Below, one piece after another: positions 16,515 to 24,631 of a stretch of 32,975 bases of DNA. The stretch is from Lautropia sp. GTDB taxonomy: Bacteria > Pseudomonadota > Gammaproteobacteria > Burkholderiales > Burkholderiaceae_E. The DNA lies in NCBI GenBank assembly GCA_030523825.1, contig JAUNHU010000018.1:1-32975 (forward strand), in the 5' to 3' direction. The stretch's first letter is position 1, and each line of letters starts with the position of its first letter. The notes beneath the pieces are model-generated. The model saw only the letters and a list, made by a program, of their open reading frames with translations, did not search any database and was not told the DNA's origin. The position numbers and the translations under genes were made by a program.

Positions 16515-17438
16515 TCAGTTCTCCGGATGCGGATTGAGCTTCAGCAGGGCCTGCCGTGCGCGATCCAGCCAGGCGTCCTTGCTTTCGTCGGGCCTCAGGG
16601 CAATGGGTTCACCAAAGGTGACGCTGCACAGGATGGGCAACGGAATGATCTGCCCCTTGGGCATGACACGATTCAGGTTTTCCAGCCAGACGGGCACGAA
16701 TTCCACCTGGGGGAAGGCTTTGGCAAGGTGGTAGATGCCTGATTTGAACGGCAGCAGCCCGTCTTCGGTGTTGCGGGTGCCTTCGGGGAAGATGATGAGT
16801 GAATCGCCCTGCTTCAGTGCGTCGATGAGGGGTTGCAGGGCAGTGGATGCCTGAAGGGCAGCCGTCGTGCTCCGGGAAGCGTGCAGGGGAGCATCTGCAG
16901 ACAGCGCGGTAGCGGCGGGCGGCTCTGTGGGGCGGGGCGCAGAAGGCGCGTCTGGCCTTGCCTCGCCGGGCACTGCGGCAGCGGCGTGTTCAGGCTGATG
17001 CGTCTGCCCCTGCTGCTGGAGATCATGCGGTGGAGGAGGTGCCTGCGTGGGGGGCTGGGCGGGTGCGCTGGCAGCGAGCGTGCCAGCCCGGGGGCCGCTG
17101 CGATCAACCAGCACGCCGTTGAACACGTCGTGGATGATGAAGCGGCGAAGCGCCGATGCCTGCCAGTAATCGGCGCCGGCCACCGGGCGGGTGATGCGGC
17201 GCAGCTCTGCGGGCAGCGAAGTCCAGAGCAGCAGGAAATCGGTATGGCTGCTGTGGTTGGCAAAGTAGACGCGCTGTCGTGGCACCGGGGCGCAGCCCGT
17301 CCAGAGGCTGCGCACGCCGGTGAGGAGCCGGGCGATGCCCATGAGGCCGTGAGCGGCCACGGTGCCGGGCAGCGAGGATTGTCGGCCTGCGGGCGTGTGG
17401 TTTTCGGGTGTGGGGCAGGAAGTCGACGAAGAACTCAT
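16515..17438 (-). CDS. PlsC-like 1-acylglycerol-3-phosphate acyltransferase with a low-complexity insertion
   Basis: 307 residues. The acyltransferase motif HX4D is at H62-D67 (NHSSHTDF), and the later FPEGTRN motif at 217-223 is the glycerophosphate-binding block. Downstream the normal PVWLENLNRVMPKG follows. These enzymes put the second acyl chain on lysophosphatidic acid at the inner membrane. Unusually, residues about 115-196 between the VDRSG and FPEGTR blocks are a Pro/Ala/Gln-rich low-complexity stretch (APPPPHDLQQQGQTHQPE and similar) where typical relatives have a short link. The reading frame is kept across it. It is cotranscribed with the cdsA-like gene, whose ATG comes one base after its stop. 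GGAG lies about nine bases before ATG 17438. Confidence 0.82.
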   Translation of the reverse strand: MSSSSTSCPTPENHTPAGRQSSLPGTVAAHGLMGIARLLTGVRSLWTGCAPVPRQRVYFANHSSHTDFLLLWTSLPAELRRITRPVAGADYWQASALRRFIIHDVFNGVLVDRSGPRAGTLAASAPAQPPTQAPPPPHDLQQQGQTHQPEHAAAAVPGEARPDAPSAPRPTEPPAATALSADAPLHASRSTTAALQASTALQPLIDALKQGDSLIIFPEGTRNTEDGLLPFKSGIYHLAKAFPQVEFVPVWLENLNRVMPKGQIIPLPILCSVTFGEPIALRPDESKDAWLDRARQALLKLNPHPEN

Positions 17439-17852
17439 GGTGCTGCATCTCCGTGTCTGCAGCCGGCCCGACGGTGATGGTGGCCGGCCATCTTCCGATC
17501 GTGACAGATTGATACGGTGCTGTCCGCGGCACGCTTCACGAGAGGTGCAAAAAACCGAATGGCATGATGGGCAGGGTCCGCCGGGGCAGCTTCTTCCGCC
17601 ATGAAGGCATTCCTCTGCTGCCGGGGGGCGCCAGCCTGGCCTGCGCAGCGGGACACGAAGCCGCTATTATCTGCAGGTTGCGCTCTCGGCCTTGTGAATG
17701 CACGCTTTCCCGCGAACGGTGAGATGGGGCAACGGTTTGGGCTGACGGCGTTTCAGTGCATGTTGCAGGCAAGCACTGCATGCAGCCACTGGCCGGGCAT
17801 TACGTGAGCCTGCCACAGAACATTGACGACACAACACGCCAGGGAGACAGCG
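17439..17852. other. Divergent intergenic region before the aroE-like gene
   Basis: About 414 bases between two divergent genes. No protein gene is convincing. CTATTATCTGCAGG near 17662 looks a little like a -10 region on the plus strand, but no -35 box with normal spacing is present. The 3' end has AGGGAG at 17841-17846, the ribosome site of the next gene. Confidence 0.4.
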
Positions 17853-18689
17853 TTGATCATCAACGGCAACACGCGGCTCATTGCCCACATCGGCTATCCC
17901 ACTCATACCTTCAAGTCGCCGATGATCTACAACCCGTATTTCGAGCGGGAGGACATCGACGTGCGGGTGGTTCCGTTCGGCTCGAAGACAGAGGATTATC
18001 CTGCGCTGCTGCGTGCGCTTTTCACGCTGACCAACATTGCAGGGGCATTGATAACCATGCCGCACAAGGTGACCACGGTGGGTCTGCTCGATCGTGTCTC
18101 GCCCACGGCGCAGATTGCGGGGGCCTGTAATGCCGTGCGTCTGGGCGCCGATGGTTTGCTGGAGGGCGACATGTTCGATGGCGCCGGCTTCGTGCGCGGC
18201 ATGGTGCGCAAGGGTGTCGAGGCAAAGGGCAAATCGGCACTGGTGGTGGGCTGTGGTGGTGTCGGTTCGGCCATTGCAGCGTCACTGGCTGGCGCTGGCG
18301 TTGCCCGCATGAAGCTGTTCGATGTGAATCGACAGGCCGTGGAAGCGCTCGCCGGGCGGCTGCAGGAACATCATGCGCAACTGCAGGTCGAGGTCGGTGA
18401 TGCCGATCCCGAGGGGGTCGATATTGTCGTCAATGCCACGCCGCTGGGCATGAACGAGGGTGATCCGATGCCGATGGCCGTGGAGCGCATCTCGCCGCAT
18501 GCCTTTGTGGGAGAGGTGGTGCTCAAGTCGGAAAGCACGCCGTTTCTGGCAGCAGCGCGTGCGCGGGGATGCCACACCCAGATCGGTACCGACATGCTCT
18601 TCGAGCAGATTCCTGCGTATCTGGAATATTTTGGACTGCCGACGACGACCGCCGAGAGACTGCGCGAACTGGCGCAGATCTCCTACTGA
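17853..18689 (+). CDS. AroE-family shikimate/quinate dehydrogenase
   Basis: 278 residues from TTG 17853, chosen because AGGGAG lies six bases upstream; a TTG ten codons earlier has none. The substrate domain has FKSPMIYNPYF and catalytic K72 in LITMPHKVTT, with its Asp partner at D109 in GDMFDGAGF. The cofactor domain has VVGCGGVGSA (132-140), a variant of the usual GAGGA loop. D157 in KLFDVNR follows the second strand. An Asp there normally means NAD rather than NADP. It departs from biosynthetic AroE in several motifs (GACNAV instead of GAVNT) and is followed by an aromatic-acid transporter. A catabolic quinate or shikimate dehydrogenase is therefore more likely than the main biosynthetic enzyme. 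Confidence 0.82.
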   Translation: MIINGNTRLIAHIGYPTHTFKSPMIYNPYFEREDIDVRVVPFGSKTEDYPALLRALFTLTNIAGALITMPHKVTTVGLLDRVSPTAQIAGACNAVRLGADGLLEGDMFDGAGFVRGMVRKGVEAKGKSALVVGCGGVGSAIAASLAGAGVARMKLFDVNRQAVEALAGRLQEHHAQLQVEVGDADPEGVDIVVNATPLGMNEGDPMPMAVERISPHAFVGEVVLKSESTPFLAAARARGCHTQIGTDMLFEQIPAYLEYFGLPTTTAERLRELAQISY

Positions 18690-18718
18690 ACGCTGTTCAT
18701 CGACGAGGAACAAGAAAA

Positions 18719-20059
18719 ATGTCAGCTGCAGATGAAATCAATGTCAGAAAGCTTCTCGACAGCCGGGGAGTCAGTGGCTATCAGCGCGCGGTGATTGCGT
18801 TGTGCTTCCTGATCGTTCTGATGGATGGCTTCGATGTTGTCATCATGGGCTTCGTGGGGCCGGCGCTGAAGGAGACCTGGCAATGGACGAACGATGATCT
18901 TGCGCCCGTGCTGAGCGCTGCACTGGTGGGGTTGACGCTTGGCGCGCTCGCCGCAGGCCCGCTGGGAGACCGTTTTGGCCGGCGCAAGGTACTCTGCACG
19001 AGCGTGACGCTGTTCGGATTGTTTACCCTGCTGGTGGCCACAGCCACCGATATCTGGCAGTTCATCGTCTACCGCTTCATTGCCGGTTTTGCCATGGGAG
19101 GCGTGATGCCGATGGCGGCCACGATGGCAACAGAGTATTCGCCGGTATCACGGCGCTCGTTTCTGGTGACCGTGGTATTTGCCGGTTTTACGGTGAGTGC
19201 AGCGGGGGGCGGTTTTCTGGCTGCCTGGATGGTGCCCAACTTCGGCTGGGAAAGCGTGTTTGTTCTGGGCGGCGTGGCGCCGATCCTGCTGAGCGTGGTC
19301 ATGGGATTGTTCATGCCGGAATCGCTGGCCTTTCTTGTTCACAAGGGAGAAAACCAGGAGCGCATCCGGAAGATCGTCGAACGCTGTGCGCCCGGCGTGA
19401 GCAAGCCTGACACGGTGTTTGTGGTGCCGGTACCGCCCAAGGTCGAATCCACCGAGACACCGGTCAACATCGTGCTCAACAAGCATTACCGCATGGGTAG
19501 CATCCTGCTGTGGTCGGGATACTTCGTGCACCTGTTTCTGGTTTACCTGCTGGGAAGCTGGATGCCGACGATGATCAAGGAGTCCGGCATGACATTGCAG
19601 CAGTCGGCGATCATCAGCGCCATGTTCCAGCTGGGCGGTCCGCTGGGTTCTGTCACGCTGGGATGGTTCATGGACAGGCAGGAACCGCACCGTGTGCTGT
19701 CGGTGGCCTATATCGCCGGAGCAGTTGCACTGGCGGTTCTTGGCAATGTGGGCGGGCATTACATAGCCATGTGCATTGCGGCGTTCCTGATCGGCGCAGG
19801 CTTCAACGGCGGAGGCACTGGCATGAACGCGCTGTCGAGCAATTTCTTCCCGCTGCCGGCGCGGGCCACCGGCAACAGCTGGATGCATGGCATCGGCCGG
19901 ATCGGCGCCATCATCTCCGCCTTTTCCGGTGCCTGGATGCTGAATGCGGGCTGGAGCTTCTCGACCATTGCCATGGCGCTGACCGTGCCGGCCCTGCTGA
20001 TCGCGACATTGCTGACCATCAAGTATTTCCACTACAAAGCTCATGAGGGGGGACGATGA
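18719..20059 (+). CDS. MFS transporter, aromatic acid:H+ symporter (AAHS) family
   Basis: 446 residues from ATG 18719, with GAGGA nine bases upstream. Twelve transmembrane segments are expected. The first carries the AAHS mark LMDGFDVVIMGFVGPAL (Asp36 and Asp39, known in PcaK to be needed for uptake). The loop GPLGDRFGRRK (80-90) is the MFS signature. The central cytoplasmic loop is hydrophilic (HKGENQERIRKI). Proteins of this family import protocatechuate, 4-hydroxybenzoate, benzoate or hydroaromatic acids with protons. The AroE-like gene stops 29 bases upstream and surely shares its mRNA, so quinate or shikimate is the favoured substrate. Confidence 0.87.
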   Translation: MSAADEINVRKLLDSRGVSGYQRAVIALCFLIVLMDGFDVVIMGFVGPALKETWQWTNDDLAPVLSAALVGLTLGALAAGPLGDRFGRRKVLCTSVTLFGLFTLLVATATDIWQFIVYRFIAGFAMGGVMPMAATMATEYSPVSRRSFLVTVVFAGFTVSAAGGGFLAAWMVPNFGWESVFVLGGVAPILLSVVMGLFMPESLAFLVHKGENQERIRKIVERCAPGVSKPDTVFVVPVPPKVESTETPVNIVLNKHYRMGSILLWSGYFVHLFLVYLLGSWMPTMIKESGMTLQQSAIISAMFQLGGPLGSVTLGWFMDRQEPHRVLSVAYIAGAVALAVLGNVGGHYIAMCIAAFLIGAGFNGGGTGMNALSSNFFPLPARATGNSWMHGIGRIGAIISAFSGAWMLNAGWSFSTIAMALTVPALLIATLLTIKYFHYKAHEGGR

Positions 20060-20253
20060 AGCACTGCATTACAACCGCCTCACTGCTCACTGAGTGGAAC
20101 CCTGGCCGAATGGCCCACGGCGGTCTCCTGGCTGACGCTTCGCGTCCGCTCGCGCTACCATGGTGATATCTGAGGAATGCCGTGCATCGCACACGAAACA
20201 ATCCTTGAATGCACGTGCCGTGATCGGGTACAGACAACGAGAGAGTGAGCGTC

Positions 20254-21507
20254 ATGCAATCGAAGGGATTCAAATGGGCAGGATCGCTGGCTGCGGTCCT
20301 TTGTTTCTGCTGCCAGCCGCTCGTCGCTGCGGAGCCTGCACGTTCATCGGGAGACGGCGCAGGCAAAGCACAGAAGGCAAACCCAGTCGATAGTTCCCGG
20401 AGCTGGCAGTGGGAGACCATCGCCAGCGGTCTGAATCACCCTTGGGGGGTAGTGTCCTTGCCAGATGGCGGTTTTCTGGTGACGGAGCGCAATGGCGGGT
20501 TGAGGCAGATCACTGCAGAGGGCAAGGTGCTGGCGCCCGTGGAGGGCTTGCCGATGATCGCTGCGCTGGGGCAGGGCGGTCTGCTGGATGTGGCGCTGGA
20601 TGACGACTTCGAGCGCAATCGCCGGGTGTACTTCTGCTATGCGGAGCCGGAAGCGGGCGCGAAGGAGCCGGGGGCAGTGAAAAAGATGCTGAACAGGCTG
20701 CCCAACTGGGTGTCGACGCCGGTGGATGTGAACAGTACGGCGCTGGCCGTGGGAGAACTCTCGACCGACGGACGAAAGCTTGAGCGCGTGAAAGTGCTGT
20801 TCAGCCAGCGTCCCAAGGTGGACAGCAAGCTGCATTTCGGCTGCCGCATCGTGTTGCAGGGGGAGCACATCTATCTCACGCTGGGGGATCGCTACAGTGA
20901 GATGGAACAGGCACAGCGGCTGGATAATCATCTCGGCAAGATCATCCGCATCAATCGTGATGGCAGCGTGCCTGCTGACAACCCCTTCGTGAAGACGAAA
21001 GGGGCGTTGCCGGAGATCTGGAGCTACGGTCATCGCAACATGCAGGGGGCAACGCTGGCGCCGGATGGCAGCCTGTGGACGCATGAACATGGTGCGCAGG
21101 GAGGCGACGAGATCAATCTCATCGAGCCTGGTGTCAATTACGGCTGGCCGGTAATCACCTATGGAAAGAACTACGGTGGCGGGAAGATCGGAGAAGGACT
21201 GACCGAGAAGCCCGGCATGGCGCAGCCCTTCTATTACTGGCTGCCGTCGATTGCGCCGTCGGGCATGACTTTCGTCCGGGGCACGCGCTTTGGCGAGGAC
21301 TGGAAGGGCAATCTGCTGGTTGGGGCGCTCAAGTACATGTATCTGGGCCGGCTGGTGTTCGACGCGCAGGGACGCGTGAAAGTTGAGGAAAAGATACCGG
21401 TGGACGAGCGCGTCCGGGATGTGCTTGAAACCGCAGACGGACAGATCTTTGTATTGACCGACAGCGATGATGGCAAGCTGCTGCGCCTCAAAAGGCCGGC
21501 AAAATGA
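20254..21507 (+). CDS. Secreted PQQ-dependent sugar dehydrogenase (YliI/Asd-like)
   Basis: 417 residues from ATG 20254. A signal peptide is clear: QSKGFKWAG, then a hydrophobic core SLAAVLCFCCQPLVAA, with cleavage likely before EPARSSG. The mature part is a six-bladed beta-propeller of the glucose/sorbosone dehydrogenase family. GLNHPWGVVSLPDGGFLVTE, PEIWSYGHRNMQGA, HEHGAQGGDEINLI and PGVNYGWPVITYGKNY are its hallmarks. In E. coli, YliI oxidises aldose sugars in the periplasm with PQQ. No PQQ synthesis genes are in the window. It lies about 195 bases after the MFS gene on the same strand and may be transcribed separately. Confidence 0.88.
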   Translation: MQSKGFKWAGSLAAVLCFCCQPLVAAEPARSSGDGAGKAQKANPVDSSRSWQWETIASGLNHPWGVVSLPDGGFLVTERNGGLRQITAEGKVLAPVEGLPMIAALGQGGLLDVALDDDFERNRRVYFCYAEPEAGAKEPGAVKKMLNRLPNWVSTPVDVNSTALAVGELSTDGRKLERVKVLFSQRPKVDSKLHFGCRIVLQGEHIYLTLGDRYSEMEQAQRLDNHLGKIIRINRDGSVPADNPFVKTKGALPEIWSYGHRNMQGATLAPDGSLWTHEHGAQGGDEINLIEPGVNYGWPVITYGKNYGGGKIGEGLTEKPGMAQPFYYWLPSIAPSGMTFVRGTRFGEDWKGNLLVGALKYMYLGRLVFDAQGRVKVEEKIPVDERVRDVLETADGQIFVLTDSDDGKLLRLKRPAK

Positions 21508-21688
21508 CAGCTGGCATGTCACCTGAAAGACAGCAGTTTGCTGCGATGAAATCCGGCCTGTAAGGCTGATGGCGTGATCCGGGGGCTTTGATGCCGCCCG
21601 GATCTGAAAGGGCCGTGGGCGTCGGCATGCCGTCACTGATCCGCTTCGGCTGACGATCAGATCAGGCAGTCATGCTGCGTGACGACCT

Positions 21689-22558
21689 TTATTGGGGAAC
21701 GCCGGCCGCTTTCAGCAGCACGTCGGCAGCGAGGATGCCCAATGCGTTGGCGGCCAGCGGGCTGTCGCCGGTGAGCAGTTCGCGGTCATGGTGCACCTGG
21801 CCGCTGATGCTTTCGTTCACCACTTTCATGCCGTGTTTCTGAAGGCGCTCTGCGACCAGCCAGGGCAGGCGGCCGGGCATGTAGCCGATGTCGATGTTGG
21901 CGCCTTCGTCCAGCGCGTCGGGAAAGACGCAGGCTTCATAGCCTTCAAAGAGGAATTTGCCGTTGGCATTGAACGGCGCCATCAGCGCGGCCGGGCCGTG
22001 GCACAGGGTGATGATGTGGCGTTTCTTCAGCAGCGCCCAGTTGAGCAGCAGCGCCACTTCCAGGCTTTCGGGAATTCCGTTGAAGGCGCCGTGGCCGCCG
22101 GGAATGAAGATGGCCAGATAGGGAGAGTCGTCGGCCATGACCTGCGGCAGGATGTTGGCCAGCTTGTGGGGTTTTTGCAGCCTGGGCAGATAGGTCTGGA
22201 ATATCTCCTGCACCGCTTCGTCCTCGTTGGGCATGGCCCACATTTCCAGCTTGGCGTGGTTGCCCGACAGCGTGGCCACCTCGATCTCGAAACCGGCCTT
22301 GTGGATGTGCAGCATGGGCAGCAGGGTTTCGACCGGGTGATTGCCAGTGGAAAAGAGCTTGCCATTCTGCATCTGCAGATAGCGTTCATCGGTAGCCACC
22401 ATCAGCACCTTGTATTTTCCGCCGGTGTAAGGCTTTGCAAAGCGGGTGCCGTCGTAGTCGGTACGTGGTGCGGTGTATTGGGTGAGCGAGTAGGCCGAGG
22501 GGAAGAAGGCGTTGTATTCGGCGTGATCCGGTACGGGGGCTTTGCTGGTGTCGGTCAT
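21689..22558 (-). CDS. hchA: Protein/nucleotide deglycase and holding chaperone Hsp31
   Basis: 289 residues, close to E. coli HchA (283). It is a DJ-1/PfpI-superfamily enzyme that removes methylglyoxal and glyoxal adducts from proteins and nucleotides and also acts as a chaperone. The nucleophile Cys186 with His187 lies in [12 protein letters not shown], and Asp214 in VFPDALDEG completes the triad. E77 in [10 protein letters not shown] (with H74) and the [12 protein letters not shown] loop match the metal and substrate sites. The N-terminal stretch through [16 protein letters not shown] is typical. It is a single gene with a long intergenic gap upstream and no visible stress promoter that I could identify. 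Confidence 0.93.
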   Translation of the reverse strand: MTDTSKAPVPDHAEYNAFFPSAYSLTQYTAPRTDYDGTRFAKPYTGGKYKVLMVATDERYLQMQNGKLFSTGNHPVETLLPMLHIHKAGFEIEVATLSGNHAKLEMWAMPNEDEAVQEIFQTYLPRLQKPHKLANILPQVMADDSPYLAIFIPGGHGAFNGIPESLEVALLLNWALLKKRHIITLCHGPAALMAPFNANGKFLFEGYEACVFPDALDEGANIDIGYMPGRLPWLVAERLQKHGMKVVNESISGQVHHDRELLTGDSPLAANALGILAADVLLKAAGVPQ

Positions 22559-22786
22559 TGGGTTCCGCTGAGTTCTGATTTGATGTCAGGCGAATTTCGT
22601 GGAATTTGTTGAAATTCCACGAAGGAGCGCATGGTGCTGTCGAGGGCTGCGCTCGCCTGGCAGGCATTGAATCATGCTCGTAGCTTGCGGTGCAATGAAC
22701 GCGGCGCGAGATGAACACGGTGCCGGCGGGAGAGAGTCTGCTGGGCGCGACAGGATTGCAGCCCGAGTCTGCCACCTGAATGCAGA

Positions 22787-22824
22787 CAGCCCCTCGCAAC
22801 CGGCAATCGGGTTGCGAGGGGCTG
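22787..22824. repeat. 15-base-pair perfect hairpin
   Basis: CAGCCCCTCGCAACC (22787-22801) pairs completely with GGTTGCGAGGGGCTG (22810-22824) around an eight-base loop. Neither side is followed by a T run. It may be a rho-independent-like terminator without U tail, an mRNA 3' stabiliser, or a dispersed repeat unit. Confidence 0.6.
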
Positions 22825-22893
22825 GGCGGGCCGATGGATCTGGGCCTTGGTTGAACGTGGTGATGAAGCGCCCGGATGTCGTGACATCAGGGC

Positions 22894-22929
22894 AATGCAG
22901 GATGCGGACTTGTGTCCGCGCCCTGCATT
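22894..22929 (-). terminator. Bipartite hairpin just after the YncE-like gene
   Basis: Outer arms AATGCAGG and CCTGCATT (22894-22901, 22922-22929) enclose inner arms GCGGAC and GTCCGC. It begins eight bases beyond the stop codon of the minus-strand gene. No long U run follows, so efficiency is uncertain. Confidence 0.45.
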
Positions 22930-22937
22930 TCGGCGCA

Positions 22938-24329
22938 TCACTTGTTCAGGAACAGGCGGCGGATGTGGTCACCGTTCGGATCATCGGTGCCACGGGCCTT
23001 GTTGACAGCAAAGACCGTGCCTTCACCATCGGTAGCCAGGTGGTTGGGGAAGCTGGCGCCCGGAATGTTGGCGACCAGTTTGCCATCGGCTCCGACCACG
23101 GCGATCGAGTCGGATGCCCGGCTGGCAACCCATGCTACGCGATTGGCCTGATCCCACACCACGGACAGCGGACCGGCGCCGACTTTCACGTCATGCTTGA
23201 CCTTGCCGGTGGCGATGTCGACGATGAGCACGTTGTCGGTGCCCTGCGAGACCACGAACAGCAGTTGTTCATCCGGTGCCACGGCGACGGCGGTGCTGTT
23301 TTCCGAGCCGGGCAGCGGAATGGTCTTTTCCACTTTCTGGGTGGGCTCGTCGATCACGTAGATGGTTTCGTTGTTGGAAACCACATAGATCTTGCCTTTG
23401 CTCTTGTCGAGTGCAAAGCCGTAGGCGGTGGGGTATTCCTCCGAATTGCGGCTGGGCTCCAGCACGATCTTGCCGGTTTGCTGCAAGGTGTTGGTGTCGA
23501 ATACATGCACGATGCTGGTGCCGACTTCCGACACATAGACGCGATTGCCGTAGACGGCAAGATCCCGGCTGTGACGGACGGTGTTGTTCGGGAACTGCTT
23601 CACCAGCGAGAGATCGGTGCTCTTGTAGACCGCGATGCCGCCGGTGCGGGTATTGCCCACCCAGATGTTGTCGTTGTAGTCGTCGATGGCGATGCCATAG
23701 ACACCATGCAGTTGCCGGCCGTTGTCATCCGTGGGGGGCGTGATCGACTTGGTGATCTGCAGCGAGACGGGATCGACCTTCATCAGCTTGGAAACCCGTG
23801 TGGGCGGACGGCCAACCGAGGAGGTGACGTAGACGGCGTTCTGGCGCTTGCTGTAGACGGCCTGGTAGAGGCCGGGTTCCAGCGGGGCCTTGGCCACGTC
23901 GATTTTCTCGGGAGCCAGCAGCGGGATGCGCGGCGAGACCTTGAACTCGAAGATCGAGGCCCAATCGGGGTTCTTCACCTGCACGACCACCGGCTGGCGA
24001 CCGACGACGGCAGCAGGCGGAATGACGACTTCGCCCGAGAAGGTGCCGTCTTCGCCGATGTCGAAGGCTTCCTGCGTGGTGATGGAATAGCCGTCACGCA
24101 ACAGCCGGACCTGCTGGCCAGGCTTGAAGCGCGAGCCGTTGATCTTGACGGTCTCTCCTGGCAGCGCCACGCCGGTGACCGAGACGCGGCCCTGATGGTT
24201 GCTGTCGAGCGGGTTGGTGAGGCCGGAAGCGTGGGCGGTTCCTGCCAGGAAAAGGGCCGTGAGCGCTGCCGCCACGGTAGCCCGTTTTGCCGTTGTTTTC
24301 ATACGAATATCAATGATAGGCATTTTCAT
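22938..24329 (-). CDS. Secreted YncE-like beta-propeller protein
   Basis: 463 residues from ATG 24329 (AAGGA eight bases upstream). ATG 24302, starting MKTTAKRATVAAALTALF, is a possible alternative that gives a more usual signal peptide, cut after GTAHA. A small beta-sandwich-like domain follows (GVALPGETVKINGSRFKPGQQVRL, read in two parts, to VVIPPAAVV). Then come YncE/YVTN-type propeller repeats such as VYVSEVGTSIVHVFDTNTL and LFVVSQGTDNVLIVDIATG. E. coli YncE is a periplasmic, iron-regulated protein that binds DNA. The present protein is about 100 residues longer because of the extra N-terminal domain. A possible Fur site overlaps the start. Its function is not known. Confidence 0.82.
   Translation of the reverse strand: MKMPIIDIRMKTTAKRATVAAALTALFLAGTAHASGLTNPLDSNHQGRVSVTGVALPGETVKINGSRFKPGQQVRLLRDGYSITTQEAFDIGEDGTFSGEVVIPPAAVVGRQPVVVQVKNPDWASIFEFKVSPRIPLLAPEKIDVAKAPLEPGLYQAVYSKRQNAVYVTSSVGRPPTRVSKLMKVDPVSLQITKSITPPTDDNGRQLHGVYGIAIDDYNDNIWVGNTRTGGIAVYKSTDLSLVKQFPNNTVRHSRDLAVYGNRVYVSEVGTSIVHVFDTNTLQQTGKIVLEPSRNSEEYPTAYGFALDKSKGKIYVVSNNETIYVIDEPTQKVEKTIPLPGSENSTAVAVAPDEQLLFVVSQGTDNVLIVDIATGKVKHDVKVGAGPLSVVWDQANRVAWVASRASDSIAVVGADGKLVANIPGASFPNHLATDGEGTVFAVNKARGTDDPNGDHIRRLFLNK
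24309..24327 (-). promoter_or_regulatory. Possible Fur box over the YncE-like start
   Basis: On the minus strand GAAAATGCCTATCATTGAT agrees with 12 of 19 positions of the Fur consensus (GATAATGATAATCATTATC). It lies just at ATG 24329 and just before ATG 24302. Iron control would agree with E. coli yncE. The match is suggestive only. Confidence 0.35.
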
Positions 24330-24631
24330 TAGAAAGTTCCTTGATGACACGTTGGACAGAAACCAGAAACCGCTTCCACCTTCGATGCGGGTATCGCTTT
24401 CTGGCGTTGTTGCTCGCCGGGTCGGTACGGGTGCAGGGAAGCAGAAGCCCCTTTCTCATTCCGATGTGCCGTTTCAATCGGAAGGGAAAGTGAAGTAATA
24501 ATAAGTCTCAAAACGAAAATTTGGCAACTTTCTTTGACGGCTTCATGGTCAATGGCCGAACGCCCGCAGCAGGCCGGGCATGTGGGGGCAGCACGGCGCC
24601 CGCAGGGGCGCCACGCTGTCCGGCAAAGGGG
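24330..24631. other. Intergenic region before the YncE-like gene
   Basis: No gene is seen. An AT-rich patch at about 24490-24530 (minus strand TTTTGAGACTTATTATTAC) may hold the promoter of the YncE-like gene. The upstream lipoprotein gene ends at 24632, and no clear terminator was found for it. Confidence 0.4.

Larger units (their letters stand above)
22559..22937. other. Intergenic region between hchA and the YncE-like gene
   Basis: No gene is seen. It holds two long hairpins, at 22787-22824 and 22894-22929, both in the downstream region of the YncE-like gene (minus strand). The remainder, about 22560-22780, should contain the hchA promoter, but no convincing boxes were found. Confidence 0.45.

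Noticed and set aside
20344-21636. Long minus-strand open frame opposite the PQQ-type dehydrogenase gene
   Set aside because: The plus-strand protein has all the family motifs; the antisense frame has none.
22674-24332. Long plus-strand open frame opposite the YncE-like gene
   Set aside because: Composition is that of a reverse-strand shadow; the minus-strand frame has signal peptide and propeller repeats.
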